A stretch of DNA of 64,000 nucleotides, taken from NCBI RefSeq assembly GCF_014054725.1, contig NZ_CP059563.1, forward strand, positions 596,868 through 660,867, in the 5' to 3' direction. Positions 51,246 to 61,698 of this stretch are shown piece by piece (the first letter of the stretch is position 1; each line of letters begins with the position of its first letter). The notes beneath the pieces were generated by a model. The model was not told where the DNA came from and did not search any database. It saw nothing but the letters and a program-made list of their open reading frames with translations. Source of the stretch: Conchiformibius steedae (lineage in GTDB: Bacteria; Pseudomonadota; Gammaproteobacteria; Burkholderiales; Neisseriaceae). Both the position numbers and the translations under genes were made by a program.

Positions 51246-51551
51246 AATGTGTTCCTTAATTGAATGCCGGTACGGGGAACAATCCCAAACCGCAGCTTCG
51301 CCATGCGTACCGTAGCGGGGTACGGCGGTGGTGGTTGGTGTAAATGCCCGTAGCGGGCGAAACAGGCGCTATTATAGCAATAAAGATGCACTTTTGCGCC
51401 GTTTTGCCCGTGTGCGGCGGGTGGCAGACGGGAAGTTGTGGCAATTGTGGCATAATAGCGGTGGTCGGGCAATCGTTGCGACTGGGTCGGTAGATAAAAA
51501 AATAATGGCTGACTAAATGGTATTTTATTGTAAATAAAGGATTTTATTTTG
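51246..51551. other. 306-base divergent intergenic region before mltB
   Basis: No gene is supported. It holds promoters for the gene at 50997 (TATAAT complement at 51371) and mltB, and several short CGGGTA/TACGGG-like repeats near 51268-51330 that form weak hairpins. AAAGGA about a dozen bases before 51552 is the mltB ribosome site. Confidence 0.5.
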
Positions 51552-52664
51552 ATGAAAAAATTTTTGGGCATGGTGTCGCTGGCAGTATTGGCGGCGTGTG
51601 GGGCAGAGCCGCAGGGCATCACACCGCAAACATCGGGCACGGCGGCTTCGCAGGAAGTGTTGATGCCGCCGCCTGCACACGAAAAACGCCCTTCAGTTGC
51701 GCCTGCACCCGTGCCGTTTTTTAACGCGCCCGCATCGGGTGTGGCTTACGGCTATGCTGCCAATGCCAATGTGCAGGCATTTAGCGAATATTATGCACAG
51801 CGCGGCATTAGCCGTGCTGCTTTGGACGATTTTTTTGCGCGTGCGGGCTACCGTGCGAATCTGATTCGTTTAATGGACAAACCCGGAACATCGCGCCCGT
51901 GGTACGAATTTCGCCGCAATAATGTACCTGCTGCCAAACTGGCGGCGGGACGGCGTTTTTATGCCGCTAACCGCGCCGTGATTGACCGCGCCGCGCAACA
52001 ATACGGCGTACCCGCCGAAATTATTGTTGCCATTATCGGTATTGAAACCAATTATGGCGCGAACAAAGGCAATATCCGTGTGGCGGATTCGCTGGCAACG
52101 CTGGCGTTTGATTATCCGCGCCGTGGCGCGTTTTTTCAAAACGAGTTGGTGGAATTTTTAAAACTGGCGCAGGAAGAAGGGCGCGACCCGATGGGCTTTA
52201 CGGGCAGTTTTGCAGGGGCGATGGGTATGCCGCAGTTTATGCCGTCCAGCTATCGCAAATGGGCGGTGGATTTTGACGGCGACGGTCGCCGCGATATTTG
52301 GAACAGCGTGGCAGATACCGCCGCTTCGGTTGCCAATTATATGAAAGTACACGGCTGGCAGACGGGCGGACGCATGATTGTGCCTGTTGCGCTGAATATT
52401 ACCCCGCAGCTGCAAGCGGTAATTGATGAAAAAACCGCGCTCAATTACACGGTGGCGCAGTTAAAACAAATGGGCGTGATGCCTTTGGCAACGGTGTCAG
52501 ACCATGAAAAAGCGGTTTTGTTCCGTTTGGAGACTGCGCCCAATCAATATGATTATTTTATCGGTTTGAATAATTTTTACACGGTTTGGCAGTATAACCA
52601 CAGCCGTATGTATGTAACGGCGGTGCGTGATATTGCCGCAGGCGTGGGGGCATACGGTTTGTAG
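51552..52664 (+). CDS. mltB: Lytic murein transglycosylase B (MltB-like lipoprotein)
   Basis: MltB cleaves peptidoglycan glycan strands, forming 1,6-anhydromuramyl ends. A lipoprotein signal ends in LAAC (Cys about residue 16). The SLT_2 domain starts near residue 60, with the catalytic Glu in IIGIETNYGANKG and the family motifs GFTGSFAGAMGMPQFMPSSYRKWAVDFDGDGRRDIW and DTAASVANYMKVHGW. I use ATG 51552 rather than the in-frame TTG one codon earlier. 370 residues, normal length. It is followed by 190 bases without a gene before the Sel1 protein. Confidence 0.93.
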   Translation: MKKFLGMVSLAVLAACGAEPQGITPQTSGTAASQEVLMPPPAHEKRPSVAPAPVPFFNAPASGVAYGYAANANVQAFSEYYAQRGISRAALDDFFARAGYRANLIRLMDKPGTSRPWYEFRRNNVPAAKLAAGRRFYAANRAVIDRAAQQYGVPAEIIVAIIGIETNYGANKGNIRVADSLATLAFDYPRRGAFFQNELVEFLKLAQEEGRDPMGFTGSFAGAMGMPQFMPSSYRKWAVDFDGDGRRDIWNSVADTAASVANYMKVHGWQTGGRMIVPVALNITPQLQAVIDEKTALNYTVAQLKQMGVMPLATVSDHEKAVLFRLETAPNQYDYFIGLNNFYTVWQYNHSRMYVTAVRDIAAGVGAYGL

Positions 52665-52854
52665 GTTTGTGGGTATCGCGCAACGGCGGTTGCCTGTGGT
52701 GCGATGCCCTGCAAACGGGCAAATACGGCACTTGCGCGGCAGTGCGGACGGGCGGAACGCGCCGCCGAAAGTTTTAAATTTGTGCAAAACTCTGTTAATA
52801 TAAGCATTCGTTCCACCCCTATCTGATTTTGCGATTTTCCAAAATAAAACAATT

Positions 52855-55800
52855 ATGAAAACAGCCATTGTTACGACCAAATTCAAACAGGCGCTGGCGG
52901 CTTGCGAAGCAGGCGATTATGCCGTTGCCCACCCTTTGTTTTTGCAGGCGGCGGCACAAAAATCCACCCGCGCCCAATACCATTTGGGCAAACTGTATGC
53001 CGAAGGCTTGGGCGTGGCGCAAGACCCGATTAAAGCCGCCGACTGGTTCCGTCAGGCAGCAGAACGCGGCTATCCGCCCGCACAGGCAAAACTTGCCGAA
53101 CTGTATGCCAACGGCTTGGGTGTGCCTTTGGATTACCGTCAGGCGGCGCAATGGTTCAAACTGGCTGCCGAGCAGGAAGACAAAACCCCAGAACACCGTT
53201 TGCAGGAAGCCCGCGATGCCTACGAGCGCGCCGATTACGATGCGGCGCTGTCGGGTTTTCAAGAATTGGCAGAAGAAAACAGCGATACCGCACAATATTA
53301 TTTAGGCGAAATGTATGCTGCGGGTTTGGGAACGGAAACCGATGCCGCCCAAGCCGCCGAGTGGTACAAACTCGCCGCCAACCAAGGTTATCTGCAAGCC
53401 CAAGTTAAATTAGGCAAAATGTATGCCAACGGCACGGGCGTGGAACAGGATTACCGCGAAGCAGCGTTGTGGCTGGACGAAGCGGCGCGTCAGGAAGAAA
53501 ACAATACCGCCAATTTGTATGTCAAAGCACTGGCTTCCTATCAGCAAAACGACTATGCCGCTGCTTTGGGAATGTTCCGCACTTTGGCAGAACGCGGTTA
53601 CGATGAAGCGCAATATTATTTGGGCAGTATGTACACCCACGGTTACGGCGTGGCAAAAGACGATGTCCGCGCTGCCGACTATTATTTTCAAGCGGCTCAA
53701 CAAGGCTATCCCTCTGCCTTAACCATGGTGCGCCAGCTGGCACAAACGCAAGCGGTGGCGCAGTATTATTTGGGCGAGTTGCACCGCAGCGCGGCGGGTT
53801 TGCCGCAAGACGATGTGGCGGCTGCCGACTGCTATTTAAAAGCCGCCCAACAAGGCTATACCCCCGCACAAGCGCGTATGGGCGAGCTGTATGCACACGG
53901 GCGCGGCGTACCGCAGGATTATCAGCAAGCCGCCGCATGGTATGCCAAAGCCGCACGCGGCGAACCTTCCGCCACGCCCGCCGCTTTAACACATCAGCCC
54001 GTGCCGACTGCCCCGCACTTAAAACGCAGCATTCCCGTAGCAGCTGTACCGCACTTGCCTGTGCAGGAAGCGGTTGTGCCTGTGGTAGAAACGGCTGCAC
54101 CTGTTGTTCCAGCCGCTCCAGTAGAAGCATCTGTTGTTCCTGCGGCTGGTGTTGTGCCTGTGCAAGCTGCCGAAGCTGCACCGCAAGCCCTTACCGCACA
54201 ACCCACTGTCGCCGAATTAGCCGCTGCTGCAGCATCACAACAGCAAAATCAATCTGCTAATCAAGCTGCACCCATTCCGACTGCGCCCACAGCACCCCCA
54301 GCCGCAGCGGAAACACCCTCACAAGCTGCCGAAGCTGTACCGCAAGCCGTTACCGCGCAACCTACTGTTGCCGAATTAGCCGCTGCATCATCACAGCAAC
54401 ATCAATCTGCTAATTCAACTGCGTCCGCAGCACCCCAAGCCGCAGCAGAAGCACCCGCGCAAACTGCTGTACCTACACAAGCTGCCGAAGCTGCGCCACA
54501 AGCCCTTACCGCACAACCCACTGTTGCCGAATTAGCCGCTGCCGCTGCATCGCAACAAAATCAGCCCCAGCAAGCTGCGCCTGCTGTTCCGTCTGAACAA
54601 GCTGCACCGCAAGCAGCACAAACGGCTGCTGCGCCCGAAGCTGTGCCTGTCAAACAATTTGCCCAACAACCGCAGCCCACTGTCGCCGAGTTAGCTGCTT
54701 TTGCTGCATGGCAACAAAAAAATCAAGCCGCTCACCAAGACACACCTGCTGTTGCCCCGCAAACTGCGCCCGCTGCACCCCAAGCCGCAGCGGAAACGCC
54801 CGCGCAAGCCGTTGTGCCTGCACAGGCTGCCGAAGTTCCCCCGCAGCCGACTGTGGCGGAATTGGCTGCCGCTGCCGCCGCAAAAGCAGCCACAGTAACC
54901 CCAGCCCCTGCCGTTGTGCCTGCCGCGCCACAGCAAACAGCGCTGGAAACACCACAGCCTGCACCGTCTGCCGCTGCCCCGAAAACCGTAGCCGAATTGG
55001 CAGCAGCCGCTTCTGCTGCAGCACACCAGCAGCCACCTGCGGCGGCGAAGCCCGTGTTTGAAATGTTGGACGATGAAGAAGCCGACCGACAAGAAGCCGA
55101 AGCCGAAGAAGCCGACCGTTTGGCAACCGAAGAATCCGAGCGTGAACGCGAACGCGCCGAAGAAATTTTACGGGCAGAAATGATTGCATCTGCACACGCA
55201 GAAGCCCTTGCCGCGGCACAGGCGCACACCGCTTTGCGCGAACGCGCCGCTAATGCCGTGCAGGTTAATCACCGCCAAAGCGACCGCCAAGTTGCCAAAT
55301 CCGCCGCGCAAATGGTTGCCAAAGCCTTGGGCGAGCCGTTTAAAACCGTGGCAGACGTGATGGCGGAACAGCGCGAGCGTTATCCCGCCGCTGCCCCCGA
55401 GCCGCGCCGTGAAGCCGTTGCCCCCATACAACGCGGCGGCAGCAACCGTCCTGCCCAACACGATGAAAGTTTGGTGCAGATGTTCGGACAAGCGGTGTCG
55501 CTGTATGAAGAAGAAGACTACGGCGCAGCTTTCCCGCTGTTTCAAACCTTGGCAATCAAAGGCAATGTTGAAGCCCAATATTATTTGGCAACCTTGTTTG
55601 ACAACGGCTACGGCGTACCGCAAGACGAACAGCAAGCCGCTGTGTGGTATCGCAAAGCCGCCGACCAAGGACACATGGCAGCGCAATACAATTTGGGCGT
55701 GTCGTATGCCAAAGGTCAGGGCGTGGCGCAAGATTACGCGCAAGCCGTGGAATGGTACCGCGAAGCCGCCGCACAAGGTTACACTGCTGCACAAAACAAC

Positions 55801-56601
55801 TTGGGCGAACTGTACGCCCACGGTTTGGGTGTGGAACGCGATTTAAGCGAATCTTCCCAATGGTTTGCCAAAGCTGCCGAACAGGGCGATGCCGTAGCGC
55901 AATACAATTTGGGTATTGCTTACGCCAATGGTCGCGGCGTGCCGAAAAACGAAGCGAATGCCTTGGAATGGTTTAAAAAATCCGCCGCACAAGGCAACGC
56001 CGCTGCCCAATACAATATGGGCGTGCGTTACGAAAGCGGTCAGGGCGTGCCGCAGGATTACCATTTGGCGGTACAGTGGTATCTGAAATCCGCCGAACAA
56101 GGCTATCCCAACGCGCAAAACAATTTGGGTTTGCTGTATGCAGACGGACACGGCGTGGAACAAGACACCGACAAAGCCGCCGACTGGTGCGAAAAAGCCG
56201 CCGAACAAGGTCATGCTGATGCCCAATTTAATTTGGGATTGCTGTACGCACAAAGCCTTGACAGCATTGAAGGACAACGCCAAGCCGCCGCATGGTATCT
56301 GAAAGCCGCCAAACAAGGACACGCCGCCGCACAAACCAATCTTGCCGTTGCCTATTTTAACGGCTGGGGCGTGGACCAAAGCCGTGATGAAGCGGTAACA
56401 TGGTATAAAGCTGCTGCCGAACAAGGCGTGGTGGCAGCGCAATACGGTTTGGGCTGGCTGTATTTCCACGGTTCGCCGCCTGATTACGATGCCGCCGAAA
56501 AATGGTGGGGCGAAGCCGCCAAGCAGGGCGACAAAAACGCCCAACAAGGCTTGGCAGAATTGGCGCGTCGCCGCCAGCAGCAGGCGCAACATTCTGATTA
56601 A
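52855..56601 (+). CDS. Giant Sel1-repeat protein with Ala/Gln/Pro-rich central linker
   Basis: A 1,248-residue cytoplasmic scaffold with no signal peptide. About eight Sel1-like repeats (AQYYLGEMYAAGLG...AAEWYKLAANQGY) fill residues 35-365, and about nine more fill 875-1240. The middle, about 370-725, is Ala/Pro/Gln-rich with six repeats of PTVAELAA; a coiled-coil, Glu/Arg-rich stretch follows (about 735-800, DDEEADRQEAEAEEADRLATEESERERERAEE broken in two by charge). Sel1 arrays mediate protein-protein contacts. The two arrays, with similar repeats, may have arisen by internal duplication. It ends at a strong terminator. A partner cannot be named. Confidence 0.8.
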   Translation: MKTAIVTTKFKQALAACEAGDYAVAHPLFLQAAAQKSTRAQYHLGKLYAEGLGVAQDPIKAADWFRQAAERGYPPAQAKLAELYANGLGVPLDYRQAAQWFKLAAEQEDKTPEHRLQEARDAYERADYDAALSGFQELAEENSDTAQYYLGEMYAAGLGTETDAAQAAEWYKLAANQGYLQAQVKLGKMYANGTGVEQDYREAALWLDEAARQEENNTANLYVKALASYQQNDYAAALGMFRTLAERGYDEAQYYLGSMYTHGYGVAKDDVRAADYYFQAAQQGYPSALTMVRQLAQTQAVAQYYLGELHRSAAGLPQDDVAAADCYLKAAQQGYTPAQARMGELYAHGRGVPQDYQQAAAWYAKAARGEPSATPAALTHQPVPTAPHLKRSIPVAAVPHLPVQEAVVPVVETAAPVVPAAPVEASVVPAAGVVPVQAAEAAPQALTAQPTVAELAAAAASQQQNQSANQAAPIPTAPTAPPAAAETPSQAAEAVPQAVTAQPTVAELAAASSQQHQSANSTASAAPQAAAEAPAQTAVPTQAAEAAPQALTAQPTVAELAAAAASQQNQPQQAAPAVPSEQAAPQAAQTAAAPEAVPVKQFAQQPQPTVAELAAFAAWQQKNQAAHQDTPAVAPQTAPAAPQAAAETPAQAVVPAQAAEVPPQPTVAELAAAAAAKAATVTPAPAVVPAAPQQTALETPQPAPSAAAPKTVAELAAAASAAAHQQPPAAAKPVFEMLDDEEADRQEAEAEEADRLATEESERERERAEEILRAEMIASAHAEALAAAQAHTALRERAANAVQVNHRQSDRQVAKSAAQMVAKALGEPFKTVADVMAEQRERYPAAAPEPRREAVAPIQRGGSNRPAQHDESLVQMFGQAVSLYEEEDYGAAFPLFQTLAIKGNVEAQYYLATLFDNGYGVPQDEQQAAVWYRKAADQGHMAAQYNLGVSYAKGQGVAQDYAQAVEWYREAAAQGYTAAQNNLGELYAHGLGVERDLSESSQWFAKAAEQGDAVAQYNLGIAYANGRGVPKNEANALEWFKKSAAQGNAAAQYNMGVRYESGQGVPQDYHLAVQWYLKSAEQGYPNAQNNLGLLYADGHGVEQDTDKAADWCEKAAEQGHADAQFNLGLLYAQSLDSIEGQRQAAAWYLKAAKQGHAAAQTNLAVAYFNGWGVDQSRDEAVTWYKAAAEQGVVAAQYGLGWLYFHGSPPDYDAAEKWWGEAAKQGDKNAQQGLAELARRRQQQAQHSD
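54202..55000 (+). repeat. Degenerate PTVAELAA repeat region within the Sel1 protein
   Basis: Six copies of a (P/K)TVAELAA segment begin near 54202, 54360, 54517, 54676, 54847 and 54979. The spacing is about 130-170 bp with Ala/Gln/Pro filler; copies 1-3 share the longer block LTAQPTVAELAAA. This is older and more diverged than the minisatellites at 1807 and 46309. Confidence 0.8.
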
Positions 56602-56617
56602 GCAACCATGATTTTGT

Positions 56618-56655
56618 ACCCGCATCACCGCTTAAACGGTGAAGCGGGTTTTTTG
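56618..56655 (+). terminator. Intrinsic terminator of the Sel1-repeat gene
   Basis: ACCCGC and GCGGGT enclose an inner CACCG / CGGTG stem and are followed by TTTTTT. Confidence 0.85.
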
Positions 56656-56765
56656 CGTGTTACGGTTTTTAAGATTACAATCTATTACAAATAAGCTTGT
56701 TTTTCAGACAGGTTAAAGAAACCTTGAGCAGCAGCCATCGCACCCATTCAACAGGAAAAACCCTT

Positions 56766-57281
56766 ATGAAAACCATTAAATTGCTGTATATCGTTACTTT
56801 TTCAATGTTTTTATTTTCATGCACAGAAAAGCAAGAAAATAAAGCCCAGCACCCTGCTCCTGTGGTGTATGACTACAGAGATGAAAAAAATCAAGATGCT
56901 TATTCAAGATATAGGCGAGCCAATAAGGTAGATTGGGTGACTTTTAATTCAGATGAAATCAGAAAAACATTAGGTAAACCAACCATACCCGATGGTATTC
57001 ACGGAAAAATTTATATCCATAAAATAGAAGCACGACATCAAAGGACTTTAGATACTTTTACCAGTAAAGAAGAAATGATTAACTATTATGGTTCTAAATT
57101 TTCAAAAAAAACCTGCAAGGAGAATAATGTACAAGGATTAGTGTGTTTGGAAAGTAAGACGGTATATAACTATTTTTACTTGCCCAATATTAACACAAAT
57201 CTTTCAAAAAGAACTAATTTTCCCAGTTTTTTGTTTGCTTGTGATAGAGGGGGGATTTTAACTGTAGTACTACAAAAATAG
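56766..57281 (+). CDS. Small hypothetical lipoprotein
   Basis: Start 56766 opens a lipoprotein signal (MKTIKLLYIVTFSMFLFSC, Cys at residue 19). The mature part, about 150 residues, is basic with three more Cys and no recognised domain. It is clearly more AT-rich than the genes on either side (Sel1 and dnaE), which suggests acquisition from elsewhere or relaxed constraint. The 261 bases from its stop to dnaE hold no supported gene. Confidence 0.65.
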   Translation: MKTIKLLYIVTFSMFLFSCTEKQENKAQHPAPVVYDYRDEKNQDAYSRYRRANKVDWVTFNSDEIRKTLGKPTIPDGIHGKIYIHKIEARHQRTLDTFTSKEEMINYYGSKFSKKTCKENNVQGLVCLESKTVYNYFYLPNINTNLSKRTNFPSFLFACDRGGILTVVLQK

Positions 57282-57542
57282 CATCTCCCCTCCCCTACAA
57301 TATAAGTGTACGTATTCACTTTAATCATCCAAGCTATATCTTCCCTATTTTGGATTATATTGATCAACACTTTTACAACACATTAGGAGTTTATTTATGG
57401 CAACCTTTACCCAATAAAAAGTAGTGCCATCACGCGGGGTATGATGCTTGGTGTGGCAGTAAAAAAGCATGGGAAACGAAATATCGGCAGGCACCAAAAC
57501 CGCCTGTGTTAAAATTCCCCGTTTGTTTTCAGGCTGCCCGCG

Positions 57543-60500
57543 ATGACCGTTCCCAATTTTATCCCCCTACGCGCCCACACCGAATTTTCGATTACCGACA
57601 GCACCATCCGTATTCCCGATTTGGCAAAACGCGCCGCCGAATTGGGTTATCCCGCGCTGGCAGTCAGCGATTTGATGAATTTGTTTGGCGCGTTAAAGTT
57701 TTATCAGGCGTGTCGCAAACAAGGCATTAAGCCCATATTGGGCGCAGACGTGCGTATCGCCAACCCCGACCGTGCCGATGCGCCGTTTCGCAGCCTGTTG
57801 TTGGTGCAGAATAAACAGGGCTACCGCCGTTTGTGCGAACTGCTTACCCGTGCTTATACCGACCCGCAGCGCAACCACCATCATCCCGAATTGCGCCCTG
57901 AATGGCTGGACGAAAGCAGCAACAGCGGTTTGATTTGCCTGTGTGGGGCAGCGGCGGGCGAAATCGGCACGCATCTTGCCGCCAATCATCCCGAACGCGC
58001 CCGCGCCGCTGCCGAGCGTTACGCTGCGCGTTTTCCCGATGCTTTTTATTTGGAACTGCAACGCCTGCCCGAACACCCCGCTTGGGAAACTATCGTATCT
58101 GCCAGTTTGAAACTGGCTGACGAATTGGATTTGCCTGTTGTCGCTACCCATCCCACCCAGTTTTTGCACGAAGACGATTTTAAAGCCCACGATGCCCGCG
58201 TTTGCATTGCCGAAGGGCGCGTGTTGGTAGACCGAAAACGTCCACAACCCTTTGTCCGCAGCCAATATTTCCCCACGCCCGAGCAAATGGCGGAACGTTT
58301 TGCCGATTTGCCCGAAGCCCTTGAAAACAGTTTGGAAATTGCCAAACGCTGCAATTTTACCTTTACACTGGGGGAAAACTTTTTACCTGATTTTCCCACA
58401 CCTGACGGGCAAAGCCTGAACGATTATTTGCGCGAATTGTCGCATCAGGGTTTGCTGGCGCGGCTGGCGCACTTGTTTCCCAATGAAGCGGAACGCGCCG
58501 ACAAATTGCCCGAATATCAGCAACGCCTTGAATTTGAATTAAATACCATTGTGCAAATGGGCTTTGCGGGTTACTTTTTGATTGTACAGGATTTTATCAA
58601 TTGGGCGAAAAACAACGGTTGTCCTGTCGGACCGGGGCGCGGTTCGGGCGCGGGTTCGTTGGTGGCGTACGCGCTGGGGATTACCGACCTAGACCCGATT
58701 GCCTACGCGCTGCTGTTTGAGCGTTTTTTGAATCCAGAGCGCGTGTCCATGCCTGATTTTGATATTGATTTTTGTCAAAACAACCGTGGGCGCGTGATTG
58801 AATATGTGCGCCAAAAATACGGTACAGAAGCGGTTAGCCAAATTGTAACTTTTGGTACGATGTCGTCCAAAGCGGTGATTCGTGATGTGGGGCGCGTGTT
58901 GGAACTGCCGTTTGGTTTGTGCGACCGTTTGTCCAAACTGATTCCGCTGGAAGCCAACCGCCCTTTGCCTTTGCAGGCGGCTTTGGAAGCCGAGCCTGAA
59001 ATCTTACGCCTGATTGAAGCAGAAGAAGCGGAAGAGTTGTTAAATCTGGCGTTGAAGCTGGAAGATTTAACCCGTAATTTGGGCATGCACGCAGGTGGTG
59101 TGTTGATTGCCCCTGGTAAAATCGCCGATTTCTGCCCCGTGTATCAGGCAGACGAATCGTCTTCGCCCGTGTCCATGTACGACAAGGGCGATGTGGAAGA
59201 CGTGGGCTTGGTGAAGTTTGACTTTTTGGGACTGCGTAACCTGACCATTATTGAAACCGCGCAAAACTTTATCCGTCAAACCACAGGTAAAGACATTGAT
59301 ATTGCAGCAATTGATTTGACAGACCAAACGGCGTATCAGATTTTCCGCGATGCCAACACGACTGCGGTGTTCCAGTTTGAGTCGCCTGGTATGAAAAAAA
59401 TGCTGTTGCAGGCGCAAAACACCAGCCGTTTGGAAGAAATTATCGCCTTTGTGTCGCTGTATCGCCCTGGTCCGATGGATTTGATTCCCGATTTTATTGC
59501 GCGGATGAAAGGGGCGAAGTTTGAATACATGCACCCTTTATTAGAGCCTGTGCTTGAACCAACTTACGGCATTATGGTGTATCAGGAACAGGTGATGCAG
59601 GCAGCGCAGGTGATTGGCGGTTACTCGCTGGGCGGTGCGGATTTGTTGCGCCGCGCCATGGGCAAAAAGAAGCCCGAAGAAATGGCAAAACACCGTGATA
59701 TTTTTGCCGAAGGCGCGGAAAAACAAGGCATCAGCCGCGAAAAAGCCGATGAAATCTTTGACTATATGGAAAAGTTTGCCGGTTATGGCTTTAACAAATC
59801 CCACGCCGCTGCCTATGCCTATGTTTCCTACCAAACCGCATGGCTGAAAGCCCATTATCCCGCCGAATTTATGGCGGCGACCATGTCCAGCGAATTGGAC
59901 AACACCGACCAGCTTAAAGTTTTTTATGACGATGCCCGCAGCCGCATGAACGGCATCAGCTTTTTACCGCCCGATATCAACGAATCCGAATACCGATTTA
60001 TCCCCTTAAAAAACAAACAAATCCGCTATGCACTCGGCGCGATTAAAGGCACGGGCGAAGCGGCGGTGCAAAGCATTGTCGCAGCACGGGAAAAAGGCGG
60101 CAAGTTTAAAAACCTGTTTGACTTTTGCGAACGTGTCGGCAAACAGCATGTAAACCGCCGCACCGTAGAAGCCCTGATTCGCGGCGGCGCGTTTGACCGC
60201 ATTGAACCCAACCGCGCCATGCTGCTGGGCAATGTGGAAGCGGCGATGCAGCACGCCGAACAAAAAGCCAATAATGCCAATCAAGGCGGCTTGTTTGATA
60301 TGTTTGAAGACGCCATTGAAGCCATAAAAATGACCGAAATCCCCGCTTGGGACGAAAGCACGCGCTTGGCGGAAGAAAAACAGGTATTGGGTTTTTATAT
60401 GAGCGGGCATCCGTTTGCCCCGTATGAAAAAGAAGTCCGCCGTTTGGCAAGCACACCCTTGGCGAAATTGCGCCCGCACAGTGAAGTGTTGCGTGTGGCG

Positions 60501-60989
60501 GGATTTGCCACGCAGGTGCGCCACATTAACGGCAAAAACGGCAAAAAAGTATTGATTCAGTTAGAAGATGTCAGCGGCGGACGTGAAGTGACCGTGCGCG
60601 GTGAACTGCTGAATACACTCTCGCGCGATACCTTAAAAGCCGACCAGATTTTGGTGTGCGAATGCCGTGTGCGCGAAGACACCTACAACGGCGAAGGCGG
60701 ATTGAGCATTTACGCCCATGCCGTTTACACGCTGGACGAAGCCCGCGCCGCTTACGCCCGCAGCCTGACTTTGCGCCTGAATCCGCGCAGCCCTGTGGAT
60801 AAAGTGGCGGAACTGTTGCGCCCCTATGTCGACCCCGAAAACGGCACGGTGCGCCTGCGTTTGTGTTATGCCAATGCCCAAGCATCGGGCGAGCTGCTGC
60901 CCGACCCCGAACAATGGTATTTAAGCCCCGATATTGAGTTGCCCAAACGCTTGGCGGAATTATTGGGTGCAGAAAATGTGGAATGGTAG
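57543..60989 (+). CDS. dnaE: DNA polymerase III alpha subunit
   Basis: The catalytic subunit of the replicative polymerase. The PHP domain is at the N-terminus (FIPLRAHTEFSITDSTIRIPDLAKRA), the polymerase active-site acids are in MPDFDIDFCQNNRGRVIEYV near residue 405 with VGPGRGSGAGSLVAYALGITDLDP before it, and the C-terminal part has the OB fold and tau-binding region. 1,148 residues, close to E. coli (1,160). It appears monocistronic. Confidence 0.98.
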   Translation: MTVPNFIPLRAHTEFSITDSTIRIPDLAKRAAELGYPALAVSDLMNLFGALKFYQACRKQGIKPILGADVRIANPDRADAPFRSLLLVQNKQGYRRLCELLTRAYTDPQRNHHHPELRPEWLDESSNSGLICLCGAAAGEIGTHLAANHPERARAAAERYAARFPDAFYLELQRLPEHPAWETIVSASLKLADELDLPVVATHPTQFLHEDDFKAHDARVCIAEGRVLVDRKRPQPFVRSQYFPTPEQMAERFADLPEALENSLEIAKRCNFTFTLGENFLPDFPTPDGQSLNDYLRELSHQGLLARLAHLFPNEAERADKLPEYQQRLEFELNTIVQMGFAGYFLIVQDFINWAKNNGCPVGPGRGSGAGSLVAYALGITDLDPIAYALLFERFLNPERVSMPDFDIDFCQNNRGRVIEYVRQKYGTEAVSQIVTFGTMSSKAVIRDVGRVLELPFGLCDRLSKLIPLEANRPLPLQAALEAEPEILRLIEAEEAEELLNLALKLEDLTRNLGMHAGGVLIAPGKIADFCPVYQADESSSPVSMYDKGDVEDVGLVKFDFLGLRNLTIIETAQNFIRQTTGKDIDIAAIDLTDQTAYQIFRDANTTAVFQFESPGMKKMLLQAQNTSRLEEIIAFVSLYRPGPMDLIPDFIARMKGAKFEYMHPLLEPVLEPTYGIMVYQEQVMQAAQVIGGYSLGGADLLRRAMGKKKPEEMAKHRDIFAEGAEKQGISREKADEIFDYMEKFAGYGFNKSHAAAYAYVSYQTAWLKAHYPAEFMAATMSSELDNTDQLKVFYDDARSRMNGISFLPPDINESEYRFIPLKNKQIRYALGAIKGTGEAAVQSIVAAREKGGKFKNLFDFCERVGKQHVNRRTVEALIRGGAFDRIEPNRAMLLGNVEAAMQHAEQKANNANQGGLFDMFEDAIEAIKMTEIPAWDESTRLAEEKQVLGFYMSGHPFAPYEKEVRRLASTPLAKLRPHSEVLRVAGFATQVRHINGKNGKKVLIQLEDVSGGREVTVRGELLNTLSRDTLKADQILVCECRVREDTYNGEGGLSIYAHAVYTLDEARAAYARSLTLRLNPRSPVDKVAELLRPYVDPENGTVRLRLCYANAQASGELLPDPEQWYLSPDIELPKRLAELLGAENVEW

Positions 60990-61071
60990 GCAAACGCGCG
61001 TTCATTGCTTCCACGCTGCCTATCCGTTAAAATAGCGCGTTTTTATTTTGTAGAACTAAAGGATTTCCCTT

Positions 61072-61632
61072 ATGAAAACCGCTCAAGAATTGCGTGCCGG
61101 CAATGTGTTTATGATTGGTAATGACCCGATGGTGGTGCAAAAAACCGAATACATCAAAGGTGGTCGTTCGTCTGCCAAAGTGAGCATGAAGCTGAAAAAC
61201 CTGCTGACCGGCGCGGCTTCTGAAACCATTGTGAAAGCCGATGATAAATTTGACGTGATTGTATTGTCGCGCAAAAACTGTACTTACAGCTATTATGCAG
61301 ACCCGATGTATGTGTTTATGGACGAAGAGTTCAACCAATACGAAATTGAAGCGGAAAACATTGGCGATGCGTTGAAGTTTATCGTAGACGGTATGGAAGA
61401 CGTGTGTGAAGTTACCTTCTATGAAGGCAATCCGATTTCTGTGGAACTGCCTACCATTATCGTGCGTGAAGTGGAATACACCGAACCTGCGGTAAAAGGC
61501 GATACTTCGGGCAAAGTGATGAAAACCGCGCGTTTGGTTGGCGGTACCGAAATTCAAGTGATGGCGTATGTGGAAAACGGCGATAAAGTGGAAATCGATA
61601 CCCGTACCGGCGAATTCCGCAAACGTGCTTAA
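61072..61632 (+). CDS. efp: Elongation factor P
   Basis: EF-P relieves ribosome stalling at polyproline. 186 residues with the three beta-barrel domains. The modification loop reads [12 protein letters not shown] with Arg at position 32; in relatives with this residue the Arg is rhamnosylated by EarP (known in Neisseria and Pseudomonas). earP is not in the window. Polyproline runs in the ZipA linker and the L,D-transpeptidase tail are possible clients. Confidence 0.97.
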   Translation: MKTAQELRAGNVFMIGNDPMVVQKTEYIKGGRSSAKVSMKLKNLLTGAASETIVKADDKFDVIVLSRKNCTYSYYADPMYVFMDEEFNQYEIEAENIGDALKFIVDGMEDVCEVTFYEGNPISVELPTIIVREVEYTEPAVKGDTSGKVMKTARLVGGTEIQVMAYVENGDKVEIDTRTGEFRKRA

Positions 61633-61651
61633 TGCTTAATCATTAAAATAG

Positions 61652-61683
61652 ACGCCCGCTGTGAAAAACAGCGGGCGTTTTTG
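61652..61683. terminator. Bidirectional terminator between efp and rlpA
   Basis: A 10-bp stem ACGCCCGCTG / CAGCGGGCGT followed by TTTTT, at the convergent ends of efp and the rlpA-like gene. Confidence 0.88.
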
Positions 61684-61698
61684 TGTATGCCGTGTGCC

